This document shows, piece by piece, positions 17,702 to 26,547 of a stretch of 64,000 nucleotides of DNA. Source of the stretch: Chloroflexota bacterium (GTDB taxonomy: Bacteria > Chloroflexota > Anaerolineae > Anaerolineales > Anaerolineaceae); the NCBI GenBank assembly GCA_016887485.1, contig CP069394.1, positions 1,922,001-1,986,000 of the forward strand, written 5' to 3'. Below the pieces are notes generated by a model. It was not told where the DNA came from, did not search any database, and was given only the letters and a program-made list of their open reading frames with translations. Position 1 is the first letter of the stretch; each line of letters begins with the position of its first letter. A program made the translations under genes and the position numbers.

Positions 17702-18229
17702 TCAGTGTTCTTCATTGGTCAAGAGTTCAGCCATGCGGTCGGGGTTCAACTTCGCCAGGGTCATCAGGATCGCATCCTCATGGGTGTCATGATAATACGC
17801 TTTCCGCAGCCCAACCGATTCAAATCCAAACTGAGCATAGAGATTCTGCGCAGCTTTGTTACTCTCACGAACTTCCAATAAAGCCTGGCGCGCGCCGCTC
17901 TCATAAGCCAAGCCCAGAGCCTGCGCCAGCAGCTGCCGGGCAACGCCATGCCGCCGGAATGCTTCGCTGACAGCCAACGTGGCTACATGGGCCTCATCCA
18001 CCACCAGCCACACCACAATCGAGCCCACCAAAATAGGTGCTAGACCCGTGGTGGTCAGTTCAGCAACCCAACATATAGAATGAGGGTTGTTGGTTAGTTC
18101 ATAACGAAATGCATCAAGAGGCCAGGGAGTCTGAAAAGAATCTCGATCCAGCGCTTCAACCTCCGGCAGGTCCGAGAGGGTCATAGGTCGCAGGATAACC
18201 TGCGTTCCGCCAGCAGCGCCGACCATCAC
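17702..18229 (-). CDS. rimI: Ribosomal-protein alanine N-acetyltransferase (RimI-like GNAT)
   Basis: 175-residue GNAT protein. VATLAVSEAFRRHGVARQLLAQAL is the acetyl-CoA pyrophosphate loop, and ALLEVRESNKAAQNLYAQFGFESVGLRKAYY is the RimI-type C-terminal motif. RimI acetylates the N-terminus of ribosomal protein S18 and often lies next to tsaB and tsaE, as it does here. Start is the first of two ATGs, 6 nt after the tsaB stop. Confidence 0.88.
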   Translation of the reverse strand: MMVGAAGGTQVILRPMTLSDLPEVEALDRDSFQTPWPLDAFRYELTNNPHSICWVAELTTTGLAPILVGSIVVWLVVDEAHVATLAVSEAFRRHGVARQLLAQALGLAYESGARQALLEVRESNKAAQNLYAQFGFESVGLRKAYYHDTHEDAILMTLAKLNPDRMAELLTNEEH

Positions 18230-18234
18230 ACACC

Positions 18235-18903
18235 CTATGCCGGGATGGTGTTGACTGTACTCAGGTAGATCGGCGCCAGGGTGAAGGGATCATCCGCCCG
18301 GTCACTCATCAGCCGCTCCCAGCCAATCTCGGCCAAGTAACCAGCCCGGCGCAAACAGCGAGCCGGGGGAGCAATCATGGCATTCTTCCAGCGCCGCCCC
18401 AGCACAGTTCGAGCTTCTTCGGAGAGTTCTCCTGCGATCAAGGTCGGCGAGGCGATCGTCTTGACCAGATCAGAGGCATCAATGGCGGCTGGTTCATGCT
18501 GCGGCTGCCAGGCGCCGCCTTCCACCAGGTAGGTGATATAGGCCAACCGGGTGCGGCCGGCATGCAGGACGGCGATCAAAGGGATCTCATCCAAAGGCTG
18601 GGCCGCAGCCAGGATATCCAAAGAGGGAACGCCCACCAACGGGATTTTCAGAGCCAGCGCGAGGCCTTTTGCGGCCGCCACCCCAATCCGAAGACTGGTA
18701 AACGAGCCGGGACCAATCGCCACGGCGATGCCGGTCAGGTCACTCGGTTGCGTGCCCGTCCGCTCAAAAAGCTGATCAATGGCCGGGGCTAATTCCACCG
18801 TATGGTGGTGCTGGCTTTGCCAGGTGGTTTCATAAAGCACAGAAATCCCGTCATACAACGCCAGACTGATCCAGGATGTTGACGTATCAATTGCCAGTAA
18901 CAC
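18235..18903 (-). CDS. tsaB: tRNA threonylcarbamoyladenosine biosynthesis protein TsaB
   Basis: 222 residues; N-terminal ASKHA fold LLAIDTSTSWISLALYDG, HHTVELAPAIDQLFERTG and GIAVAIGPGSFTSLRIGVAAAKGLA are diagnostic. TsaB is the catalytically inactive partner of TsaD in forming t6A37 of tRNAs reading ANN codons. The GTG start shares one base with the TAG stop of tsaE. tsaD is not in this window. Confidence 0.93.
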   Translation of the reverse strand: MLLAIDTSTSWISLALYDGISVLYETTWQSQHHHTVELAPAIDQLFERTGTQPSDLTGIAVAIGPGSFTSLRIGVAAAKGLALALKIPLVGVPSLDILAAAQPLDEIPLIAVLHAGRTRLAYITYLVEGGAWQPQHEPAAIDASDLVKTIASPTLIAGELSEEARTVLGRRWKNAMIAPPARCLRRAGYLAEIGWERLMSDRADDPFTLAPIYLSTVNTIPA

Positions 18904-19400
18904 TAGAAAGCTCCATATAACTTGCGGCGCACATTTTCGACCACGGTCTCAAAATGTTTACCTTGGGGGTTCAGCATCATTGCGCGGTGCCCCATGCCGG
19001 TGTAATCCAGCCGAATCCAGAGCAGATCCTTGGGAAGAACCTCGCGAATACGCTCAGCCCATTCAACCACCACCGGCCCACGGGCCAGCATGCGGTCAAA
19101 ATCCAAAATCTCGGCATCAAAGGTGCCGCTCAGCCGATAGGCATCCATATGATAGAGTCGCTGCTCATCCGCCCGCCGATATTCGTTCACTATGACATAG
19201 GTGGGGCTGGAAACCGGGTCCAAAACACCCCAACCCTGAGCAACACCTTGCACCAGGGTGGTCTTACCAGAGCCCAAATTACCTTCCAGCGCGACCACAT
19301 CGCCGGGGCGCAGGTAACCGCCCAGGTGAATGCCCAGCCGGCGTGTCTGATCCGGGCTGTGGCTGAAAAATTCAAAGTTACGGTCGTCTAATATCGGCAT
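18903..19400 (-). CDS. tsaE: tRNA threonylcarbamoyladenosine biosynthesis ATPase TsaE
   Basis: 165 residues. P-loop ALEGNLGSGKTTLVQGVA, switch-like SSPTYVIVNEY, YHMDAYRL and the C-terminal VVEWAERI match TsaE, the ATPase that resets the TsaBD complex. It is first in the tsaE-tsaB-rimI(-udg) run on the minus strand. Confidence 0.94.
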   Translation of the reverse strand: MPILDDRNFEFFSHSPDQTRRLGIHLGGYLRPGDVVALEGNLGSGKTTLVQGVAQGWGVLDPVSSPTYVIVNEYRRADEQRLYHMDAYRLSGTFDAEILDFDRMLARGPVVVEWAERIREVLPKDLLWIRLDYTGMGHRAMMLNPQGKHFETVVENVRRKLYGAF

Positions 19401-19426
19401 AACAGTCTTCTACAATAATATCAGAT

Positions 19427-20563
19427 TCAGTCTGGATAGACAGCATCAATAATTCTCTGAGCGATATCATAGGAGGCATCAGGCATCGCCAGCCGCTTTG
19501 AGGTGGCTGCCATTTCCTTCAAAATATCCGGATTCTCGGTCCAATGGCGCAAAGTCTCGAGGACTTTCTCTGCGGTGGGCGCCCAAACCCCTGCATTCTC
19601 ATTGAGCACATAATCCACATTGCCGTTTTCCTGCCCAGGCATCTTGGAATAGAGGATGATCGGCAGCCCGGCAATAAAAGCTTCTGAGATCGTGCCGGGG
19701 CCTGCCTTGGACAACAGTATGTCCGCTGCGTTCATCAGGTCTGGCATATTATCCACAAAACCGTAGATAAAGGTTTGGGTCTCGAGGTCGGCATTTTCAA
19801 GGCTGTTCTTCAAGGCTTCATTGCGCCCAGCGATCACAGCCAGCACAAGGTCCATCCCTGCCTCATCCACAGCTCGGACCGTCTCTTCCACCGGGCCCAT
19901 GCCATCACCGCCGCCCACAATCAATACGACGGTCTTATCCTGGGGCCAACCCAGCTTCTCGCGCAGCTCCGTCTTGGAGCCGGTGGGCCGCCGGAATTTA
20001 TCCGCAATAGGCTGACCGACAATTTCCATCCGATCGGGGTCAATCCCAATACTAATCCCGCGCAGCTTTGCCACTTCTGTCGGCGTCATGATCAGCGTGG
20101 CTTTGTTGTTATACCAAAAGACATGCGTGCTGACCATGTCGGTGATAACCGTCATATATGGGGGATGGTCATCGCCCAGCGCTCGTAAAATGGGGGTATT
20201 GATGATGGGGTGTACGGAGAGGAATAGGTCACAAGGATGTTCCTGCACCAAACGCTCCGTTGATTTTCTGATATAAGGCCAGAGGATATCCTGCACCAGC
20301 TTGCTTCGCCACTTGCCATTGCTGAGCTTATAGCCCAATTCCCAGAGGTCCGGCACCTGCGCCATAGGCGCATAGGTGGTCACGGCCAGGTCAAAGGGCG
20401 GCGGCGCATATTCCACAAAGAAATCCAACATCTCTGTGGTCACCTTACCAGGGTGATAGATCTCCAATGCCTCTATGATCGCTCTGGAGGCACTACGATG
20501 GCCCCCACCCGTATCAGAAAAAAGGAAAAGGATATGCGGTTTATCAGCCGTTTTCCGAGTCAT
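19427..20563 (-). CDS. Diacylglycerol glycosyltransferase, MGDG-synthase / UgtP type (GT28)
   Basis: About 378 residues. The N-terminal half has ILFLFSDTGGGHRSASRAIIEAL, the MGDG-synthase motif that binds the lipid acceptor, and SVHPIINTPILRAL. The C-terminal half has VLIVGGGDGMGP and LMNAADILLSKAGPGTISEAFIAGLPIILY, the GT28 donor-binding region. It should transfer a hexose to diacylglycerol at the inner membrane face. AAAGG is 8 nt before the ATG at 20563, which is preferred to the GTG at 20569. It overlaps the small DUF951 gene by 20 nt. Confidence 0.87.
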   Translation of the reverse strand: MTRKTADKPHILFLFSDTGGGHRSASRAIIEALEIYHPGKVTTEMLDFFVEYAPPPFDLAVTTYAPMAQVPDLWELGYKLSNGKWRSKLVQDILWPYIRKSTERLVQEHPCDLFLSVHPIINTPILRALGDDHPPYMTVITDMVSTHVFWYNNKATLIMTPTEVAKLRGISIGIDPDRMEIVGQPIADKFRRPTGSKTELREKLGWPQDKTVVLIVGGGDGMGPVEETVRAVDEAGMDLVLAVIAGRNEALKNSLENADLETQTFIYGFVDNMPDLMNAADILLSKAGPGTISEAFIAGLPIILYSKMPGQENGNVDYVLNENAGVWAPTAEKVLETLRHWTENPDILKEMAATSKRLAMPDASYDIAQRIIDAVYPD

Positions 20564-20756
20564 TTGCACTGCCTTTGCGGACTATTGTTTTCATTCGGTT
20601 ATTAAGTGCGCGACGGTCCAGCATAATCCTATGGCCACAGGTCAGGCATTCCAGACCAATATCCGCGCCCAGTCGCACCACCTGCCATTCATAACCACCG
20701 CAGGGGTGAGCTTTGCGCAGGCGCACAACATCACCGAGTTCAAGGTCCTGTAACAC
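20544..20756 (-). CDS. DUF951-family small protein
   Basis: 70 residues. ELGDVVRLRKAHPCGGYEWQVVRLG followed by GLECLTCGHRIMLDR matches the DUF951 family: a KxHPCG-type motif and a CxxC pair, three Cys in all. Function is unknown; the family is thought of as a small nucleic-acid-binding-like beta protein. GTG start. It is translationally coupled to the glycosyltransferase gene by a 20-nt overlap. Confidence 0.85.
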   Translation of the reverse strand: MLQDLELGDVVRLRKAHPCGGYEWQVVRLGADIGLECLTCGHRIMLDRRALNNRMKTIVRKGSANDSENG

Positions 20757-20807
20757 GTTTTGGATTATACCATTGGGAGGAAAAAAGCCTGCCCTGGAAC
20801 GCTTATC

Positions 20808-21500
20808 TCAGGCGGCTGACTGCTCCGCCAGTAGCTCTTTTAGGCGGGGATGATCGGAATAGAAGCCGCGATAGGCTGGCGGCAGAAGCGCTGCAATCCG
20901 GCACATGATCTCATCCGTGCATTGGGTGAGCCACTTCTGACGGTTTTCCCGGTCAAATTCCGGCAGATTATAGGGTTGCCCAATATTGATGGAAACCGGC
21001 GCTCGTTTGAGTTTTAATATACTGGATTTGACAAATTCGGACCCCACAATCCCCACCGGTACAATCGGCACATTGGCGCGGGCAGCCAGCAGGGCAGCAC
21101 CAGGCTTACCTTCTAACAAACCGAATGTTTCCTTGCTGCGGGTTCCTTCCGGTGCAATCCCCAGGATTGCGCCCTGATTGAGATAAACTAAGGCCTGCCG
21201 AACGGCGGAAAAATCCGTGTTTTCCCGATCCATCCAGACAATATTACCAATCTTATCTAAAACCCATTTGATCACAGGCTTTTTAAAGTATTTCTTGGCA
21301 ACAATTGCCACCACATCCGTCCGCTCAGTGGTCGTGAGCAGCAAAGGCGTGTCCGTCATGCTGAGGTGATTTGTCGTCAGAATAATACTGCCTTCTGTAG
21401 GCAAATTATCCTGGTTAATTATATTGAGTTTGGTCACTATCTTGACCAAAGACCGGAGCACCGGCAGCAAAGGAGGCTTACGCATAGATGAGGTTTCCAT
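20808..21500 (-). CDS. plsC: 1-acyl-sn-glycerol-3-phosphate acyltransferase (PlsC-like)
   Basis: 230 residues. The acyltransferase H(x4)D motif is TTNHLSMTD, and the phosphate-binding motif is GIAPEGTRSKETFGLLEGKPGAALLA, with VPIVPVGI after it. PlsC adds the second acyl chain to lysophosphatidate during phospholipid synthesis at the inner membrane. It lies next to the diacylglycerol glycosyltransferase, suggesting a small lipid-synthesis neighbourhood. Confidence 0.9.
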   Translation of the reverse strand: METSSMRKPPLLPVLRSLVKIVTKLNIINQDNLPTEGSIILTTNHLSMTDTPLLLTTTERTDVVAIVAKKYFKKPVIKWVLDKIGNIVWMDRENTDFSAVRQALVYLNQGAILGIAPEGTRSKETFGLLEGKPGAALLAARANVPIVPVGIVGSEFVKSSILKLKRAPVSINIGQPYNLPEFDRENRQKWLTQCTDEIMCRIAALLPPAYRGFYSDHPRLKELLAEQSAA

Positions 21501-21524
21501 TCAGGGATCTTCCAGTAATTTCTG

Positions 21525-22820
21525 TTAATTTGTGGAGTTAGGCGCTTCCGATTCAACTTGATCCATAAGGACATTTTTGGTCACAACTTGCACCTCCTGA
21601 AAGCGCCGGTTGATCAGGAAAAGGACCAATATCTGGACGAGTAACAAGAATAATAAAGGCAAATAATAAAGAAGTTGCTGCTTAAAGCTTATATCAGCAA
21701 TAACGATTAATTCCGAACCCAGACCGGCAAACAAAGCCAGGGCGTTCCACAGGCCGTGAGTGAACACAGCCAACACCAGCATCAGTGCCAGGAAAGGCCA
21801 CTTCCCCTTACGCCAGGCCCGTGCCAGGCCCCAACCCACCAGTCCGGCACCAAACATATGCAGCACCCCGGTGCCTGCCCGTCCGATCGCCATGGTCAAC
21901 CAATCTTCTGACGTGATGACGTTCGTGAAATAGAGCAGGTTTTCCATCAGAGCAAAACCTGCCCCGCTGAGCAGGCCAGCGACAAAACCTTCCTGATCGG
22001 TCAGGTCCCTGCCAACCAGGCTCCAAAGCGCAATCGGCTTGAGAATCTCCTCAATCAGAGGAACAATACCGCTGATGACAGCTAAAACGCCAAAAACCAC
22101 CAAAGGTTGTGAAAGGATGGCGTTTAGTTCATCCTGCAAAACGCCTGTAGATTGCATATCAGCTAACTGATCCGCAAGATCGCTGATGGTCTGTCCAAAT
22201 TCGGGGAAAATCGATCCTAAAACTGTTATCAAAAGGAGCAATAACAATCCTGCCAAAATCAAGACTATTGCTTCGGTGATGATGATCAGAATCGGTGTAA
22301 TCGTCAAGCTGAATCCAAAGATTCGCCATTTTCGAGCCAGAGATCCGGCCGCCAGTTTACGCTGCGCCAGGAAATAGGCCCAAACCACAGGAATCACGGC
22401 CACCAGGATATTCACCGGACCGAGAATAAAGACCGCCAGTCCCGGTTTACCCGAGATGAACCATCCCGATACTATGACAACCGGCCAAATCAAAATCGAG
22501 GCCAAAATCAGCCATTTGATCCAGGGCTTATGCCCATCCAGCCAGGCTGGCGCGGGCTTGCCGCGGAGTTGATTGATGCTGAGCCAGAGTGAGGGGACTA
22601 ATAACAGGGCGGAAAGGATCGACGCCCAGACCAGCAAGCTGTTGGAAACATTCCCAAGCGTACCGGTCTGGGTGTCAAAAAGAGATATTAACCAGAAAAT
22701 ACCGATACCAAGAGCCTGAAGCAGGAAGAAAAGTATACCCAGTGCGCTGAGAACCAGCACGAGGATGGTTTGCCAGCGTTTTTCAGGCGAATGGTTCATG
22801 ATTATCTGGTCAGTTTCCAA
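21525..22820 (-). CDS. PrsW-family intramembrane metalloprotease
   Basis: 431 residues with about ten membrane segments. PrsW motifs are in order: VPLIEEILKPIALW (EExxK), GAGFALMENLLYF (ExxN) and two conserved His in GTGVLHMFGAGLVGWGLARAW and VFTHGLWNALAL. In Bacillus, PrsW cuts the anti-sigma factor RsiW, and a membrane-tethered sigma/anti-sigma fusion is encoded at 12.1 kb in this window, though no link is shown. The gene ends 24 nt before plsC and starts 6 nt after the upstream lipoprotein gene. The first ~150 residues are extra membrane segments compared with a minimal PrsW. Confidence 0.85.
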   Translation of the reverse strand: METDQIIMNHSPEKRWQTILVLVLSALGILFFLLQALGIGIFWLISLFDTQTGTLGNVSNSLLVWASILSALLLVPSLWLSINQLRGKPAPAWLDGHKPWIKWLILASILIWPVVIVSGWFISGKPGLAVFILGPVNILVAVIPVVWAYFLAQRKLAAGSLARKWRIFGFSLTITPILIIITEAIVLILAGLLLLLLITVLGSIFPEFGQTISDLADQLADMQSTGVLQDELNAILSQPLVVFGVLAVISGIVPLIEEILKPIALWSLVGRDLTDQEGFVAGLLSGAGFALMENLLYFTNVITSEDWLTMAIGRAGTGVLHMFGAGLVGWGLARAWRKGKWPFLALMLVLAVFTHGLWNALALFAGLGSELIVIADISFKQQLLYYLPLLFLLLVQILVLFLINRRFQEVQVVTKNVLMDQVESEAPNSTN

Positions 22821-22825
22821 AATTC

Positions 22826-24103
22826 TTAGTTTTCGATAATCTCAATCGAATTGATCACTGTTGCGCCTTCAAAATCAACGGCAGTGTCTGGGTCACGCAG
22901 AGCGATCAGGTCCAAAATAGGCAGGCTTTCTTCCTGCACCTGACCAAAGATCGTATAGCTGCCATCCAGGTCGGTTGTCGGGCCAAGGGTGATGAAGAAC
23001 TGGCTGCCATTCTGATCCGCACCGGCATTCGCCATACCGACCATACCGGCCTTATCAAAGGAGAGGCTGCTGTCGATTTCATTGGCGAACTTATAACCGG
23101 GGCTGATCACACCAAAACCCGAAGGATCACCGGCCTGAGCTACAAAGCCCTCAAGAACTCGATGGAAATAAACCTCATTATCACCAAAGTACCAGCCGTT
23201 TTCGGCCAAATAGACAAAACTGTTGACGGCCAGCGGGGCAACATCAGCAAAGAGGTCAATTTTGATCTCGCCAACGGAGGTGTCAATAATCGCGGTATAG
23301 GACTTGCTTGGGTCAATCACCCAGTCAGGGCATTCCGCAAATCCACCATATTCATAAATCCCAACCAGTGCAAACAGGTCAGGATAGCCATCCCGAGAAA
23401 TGTGGTCGTTGATAATCACAAAGGGTGTGTAATGCAGACCAAGGGTCAGCAGTTCATTGGTACGTTCTTCCAAAGCTGCCAAAGCTGCTTCATCGTTAAT
23501 ATCGGTGTTAAATTGATCCAGATCCAGGCCCAAAGCCTCGGCCTGTTGATTGGCCCAATCTACAAACTCTTCATCGGTGAAATAGAACCAAACGGCCTGG
23601 CTTTCAAAGAGCAGGTCATACATTTCCCAGAACTTACCCTGGTTACCGGCAGCCTTGCCGACCATTGAGGTCAAATAGGCCTTATCGTGAATGGATGGCA
23701 ATGGCATATCGCGATAGACGACCCGAATGGAGTTCGGGAAGGCATCCAGCAGAGCCCGGAGGTAGTAGGAGTAATTGGCGCAGGCAGAGCATTGGAAATC
23801 CGCATATTCCACGATTGTGATAGGGGCATCCGGATTACCGCGAATCCAATCCTCTTCAGTCACCGCAGGAAGCTGGTCAACGACAGACTGATAAACAGCC
23901 GACTCTTCCGAAAGAGAATAATCATAGACCGTCGTGCAGGACATCTGCCCGGTATAGTCCGTAATATCCATCGTAGGAGCGGAGGTAGCTTCTGTGGCGA
24001 CCTCAGTTGTGAGGTCGGCGGTGGGTGTGGCCTGTGGTGTACAGGCAGATACCAGTAAAACACCCAGCATCAATGCAAACAATATTTTCTTAGGCATAAA
24101 CAC
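22826..24103 (-). CDS. Lipoprotein fusion: DsbA-like thioredoxin domain + cyclophilin peptidyl-prolyl isomerase
   Basis: 425 residues. A signal peptide ends in the lipobox LLVSAC near residue 21, followed by a Thr/Ala-rich linker. Residues ~85-245 are a DsbA/BdbD-like thioredoxin fold with active site ADFQCSACANYSYYL and cis-Pro region LHYTPFVIIND. Residues ~265-425 are a cyclophilin (VGEIKIDLFADVAPLAVNSFVYLA, FHRVLEGFVAQAGDPSGFG, GMANAGADQNGSQFFI). A thiol-oxidase/isomerase and a proline isomerase on one lipid-anchored chain suggests an exported-protein folding factor. The fusion seems unusual. Confidence 0.88.
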   Translation of the reverse strand: MFMPKKILFALMLGVLLVSACTPQATPTADLTTEVATEATSAPTMDITDYTGQMSCTTVYDYSLSEESAVYQSVVDQLPAVTEEDWIRGNPDAPITIVEYADFQCSACANYSYYLRALLDAFPNSIRVVYRDMPLPSIHDKAYLTSMVGKAAGNQGKFWEMYDLLFESQAVWFYFTDEEFVDWANQQAEALGLDLDQFNTDINDEAALAALEERTNELLTLGLHYTPFVIINDHISRDGYPDLFALVGIYEYGGFAECPDWVIDPSKSYTAIIDTSVGEIKIDLFADVAPLAVNSFVYLAENGWYFGDNEVYFHRVLEGFVAQAGDPSGFGVISPGYKFANEIDSSLSFDKAGMVGMANAGADQNGSQFFITLGPTTDLDGSYTIFGQVQEESLPILDLIALRDPDTAVDFEGATVINSIEIIEN

Positions 24104-24171
24104 CTTCCTGATCGTTTATTTATTTTTCTTTTCCAACGGGATTTCTTTTTTCCGGTGGAAGCGTTAATGGT

Positions 24172-24786
24172 TTATGGCAAGCGATCCAATACAGCTTGCT
24201 GTATGGATTCTTGCACCAGTTCTTTACTCTGAGCGGCATCAATGATCACCCAGCGATCCGGTTCCGCCGCTACCATTGACAGATAACCCTGGCGGACCCG
24301 ACAGTGGAAAGCCTCGGCATATGCGTCCAGCCGGTTCCATTCCGAATCGTTATCAACCTTTCGCTGCATGCCATCTTTCACGGGAATATCCAGAAGCAGG
24401 GTCAAATCCGGCTTCAAGCCACCGGTCGCATAATTGACCAAATAGCTCAGTTCTTCCAAATTGGTCTCATGCCCATAGCCCTGATAAGCCAGGGTGGAAT
24501 CGCCGAATCGGTCACAAATCACTACCTTTCCGGCATCAAGCGCGGGGCGGATCACTTCTTCAACATGCTGGGCGCGGGCTGCCTGGAAGAGCAGAATTTC
24601 CGTTCGGGGCACGATGGAAACATTCTTAAGGTTCATGAGGACCTCACGGATTTGGTCGCCCACATCCGTGCCGCCAGGCTCTCGGGTCACCAATACATCA
24701 TACCCCCTGGCGCAAATAAACTCACGCAAGGCTGGAATTTGAGATGTCTTCCCGCTGCCTTCAGGTCCTTCCAGGGTGATAAACAT
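24172..24786 (-). CDS. tmk: Thymidylate kinase
   Basis: 204 residues. P-loop ITLEGPEGSGKTSQI, the DRX motif VICDRFGDSTLAYQGYG and the TREPGGT motif are all present. It makes dTDP from dTMP. It lies 3 nt after the R3H ATPase gene on the same strand, so the two are probably co-transcribed. Confidence 0.95.
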   Translation of the reverse strand: MFITLEGPEGSGKTSQIPALREFICARGYDVLVTREPGGTDVGDQIREVLMNLKNVSIVPRTEILLFQAARAQHVEEVIRPALDAGKVVICDRFGDSTLAYQGYGHETNLEELSYLVNYATGGLKPDLTLLLDIPVKDGMQRKVDNDSEWNRLDAYAEAFHCRVRQGYLSMVAAEPDRWVIIDAAQSKELVQESIQQAVLDRLP

Positions 24787-24788
24787 AA

Positions 24789-26432
24789 TTAATCCCTAAA
24801 TATCCTAACGTGTCGATTGGGCTCTTTCCCATAGGAGTGGGAAACCAATTCAGCTTCCCGGGCCATGTCATGCTGCAAACGACGAATGGTCGCTGAAGCC
24901 GGTTGTAGGTCCACCCAGCGCTCTCCATTGAGCACAGCTTCGATCGCGGCCTGGGTCTGGTCTACAATGGCGGTCTCCCGCGGGGAAGCGCCGGGTGTGG
25001 TGGACAGGTTGAACAAATCCACCAGGAACTGTTCCATCTGTGCGCTGGTGTTGGATCGTAACACAAAGATCGGCAATCCCTGCTGTTCAGCTTCCACCAC
25101 GGGCTGCTCGCGCTCCCGGTAATACCGGCGCAAGGTCAGCAATGCATCCGCTTCCTTCAGGCTGCGTACAATGCGGGCCGGAACGTTGAACTGCTTGGCC
25201 GCATCCAGCAGACGGTTGCGGGCCACGCCATAGGGGAAGATCGCCACCTGCTTCAAGGCCGGTTTCGTCATCTCAGTTGCAGAGGCTGTCTGAATGACCC
25301 CTTCATATTCAACCTCATTCCGAGCCTGACGTTTGCCGTTGCCTGAACGGGAGAAAGGCGCTGTATCACCTTTGCCATTGCGATTTATAGCCTGTGAGGC
25401 GGTTCCGGGAGGCGTCGCTGAAGGGTGTTGAATGTGAATTTTATTATCCTCGTCGCGGAAACGGATTTCCGGCGGCAGGGGGTATCCCCGCAGAAGGGCA
25501 TCCACCGCGGCCGAGACATCTTTTTGCACGGCAATCCGATTGCGGTCCTGGATTTCGACCAGCACGTCAAAGGTGGCTGGGGCACGGCGTTCCAGAACAG
25601 TCTTCTGGGTGCCGCGGCGGCGGGCCTCGTCATCCGAAAGGGTGACCGATTCAATCCCACCGACCAGGTCGGATAAGGTCGGGTTGAGCAGCAGGTTCTC
25701 CAGCGTATTCCCGTGGGCGGTGCCAATCAGCTGGACGCCGCGTTCGGCAATCGTCCGGGCTGCCTGGGCTTCTAATTCACGCCCGATCTCGTCAATCACG
25801 ATCACTTCGGGGTTGTGATTCTCCACCGCTTCGATCATCACCTCATGTTGCAGGGAGGGTTTGGCCACCTGCATTCGCCGGGCAGCGCCAATCGCCGGAT
25901 GGGGCACATCGCCATCACCGCCGATTTCATTGCTGGTGTCAACGATGATCACACGCGCTGAATCCCCCAGGATCCGAGCCGCTTCTCTTAGGATGGTGGT
26001 CTTGCCCACGCCAGGCCGTCCGAGAATCAAAATACTGGCACCCGATTCGATCAGGTCCTGGATGATATCCGAAGTACCATAAACCGCGCGCCCGATCCGG
26101 CAGGTGAGCCCAACCACATCGTTATGGCGGTTGCGGATAGCCGAAATCCGGTGCAGGGTACGTTCAATCCCCGCCCGGTTATCGGCGTCGAATTCGCTGA
26201 TGGCTGCTGTGATAGCTTTGATATCCTCATAGGTGATTTCTTTATCGCTGAGGGCCGCTTCACGCTCCACAAAACGAGCTTTCGGCAGCCGCCCCAGGTC
26301 CATCACAATTTCTAGGAGATTTTCGCTGTCATCCAATTCCCGCACTCGACCAGAGATGTGCTGCGGCAGTACATCCAGCAGTAAATCCAGGTCATCTGTA
26401 ATTTTTTGATGTTCTAGCATATATTTGTTCAA
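24789..26432 (-). CDS. SpoIIIAA/ycf45-like AAA ATPase with C-terminal R3H domain
   Basis: 547 residues. A central RecA/AAA domain carries Walker A ILGRPGVGKTTILREAARIL, Walker B PEVIVIDEIGRELEAQA and GTAHGNTLENLLLNPTLSDLVGG, the pattern of SpoIIIAA and chloroplast ycf45 proteins. The last ~65 residues form an R3H-like nucleic-acid-binding domain (QHDMAREAELVSHSYGKEPNRHVRI). A variable linker of ~120 residues separates them. Family members occur in non-sporulating bacteria and cyanobacteria; the cellular role is unknown, and single-stranded nucleic acid binding is inferred. Confidence 0.85.
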   Translation of the reverse strand: MNKYMLEHQKITDDLDLLLDVLPQHISGRVRELDDSENLLEIVMDLGRLPKARFVEREAALSDKEITYEDIKAITAAISEFDADNRAGIERTLHRISAIRNRHNDVVGLTCRIGRAVYGTSDIIQDLIESGASILILGRPGVGKTTILREAARILGDSARVIIVDTSNEIGGDGDVPHPAIGAARRMQVAKPSLQHEVMIEAVENHNPEVIVIDEIGRELEAQAARTIAERGVQLIGTAHGNTLENLLLNPTLSDLVGGIESVTLSDDEARRRGTQKTVLERRAPATFDVLVEIQDRNRIAVQKDVSAAVDALLRGYPLPPEIRFRDEDNKIHIQHPSATPPGTASQAINRNGKGDTAPFSRSGNGKRQARNEVEYEGVIQTASATEMTKPALKQVAIFPYGVARNRLLDAAKQFNVPARIVRSLKEADALLTLRRYYREREQPVVEAEQQGLPIFVLRSNTSAQMEQFLVDLFNLSTTPGASPRETAIVDQTQAAIEAVLNGERWVDLQPASATIRRLQHDMAREAELVSHSYGKEPNRHVRIFRD

Positions 26433-26547
26433 TTTCTTACCTTAGAGCTATCTACCAATTTGAACTAAGTAAACGCAATTAATTATTTTATCCGATTTTT
26501 ATTAATATTTTCACTTATTATTAGTCGGGGATTCTACCACTGAGTCG

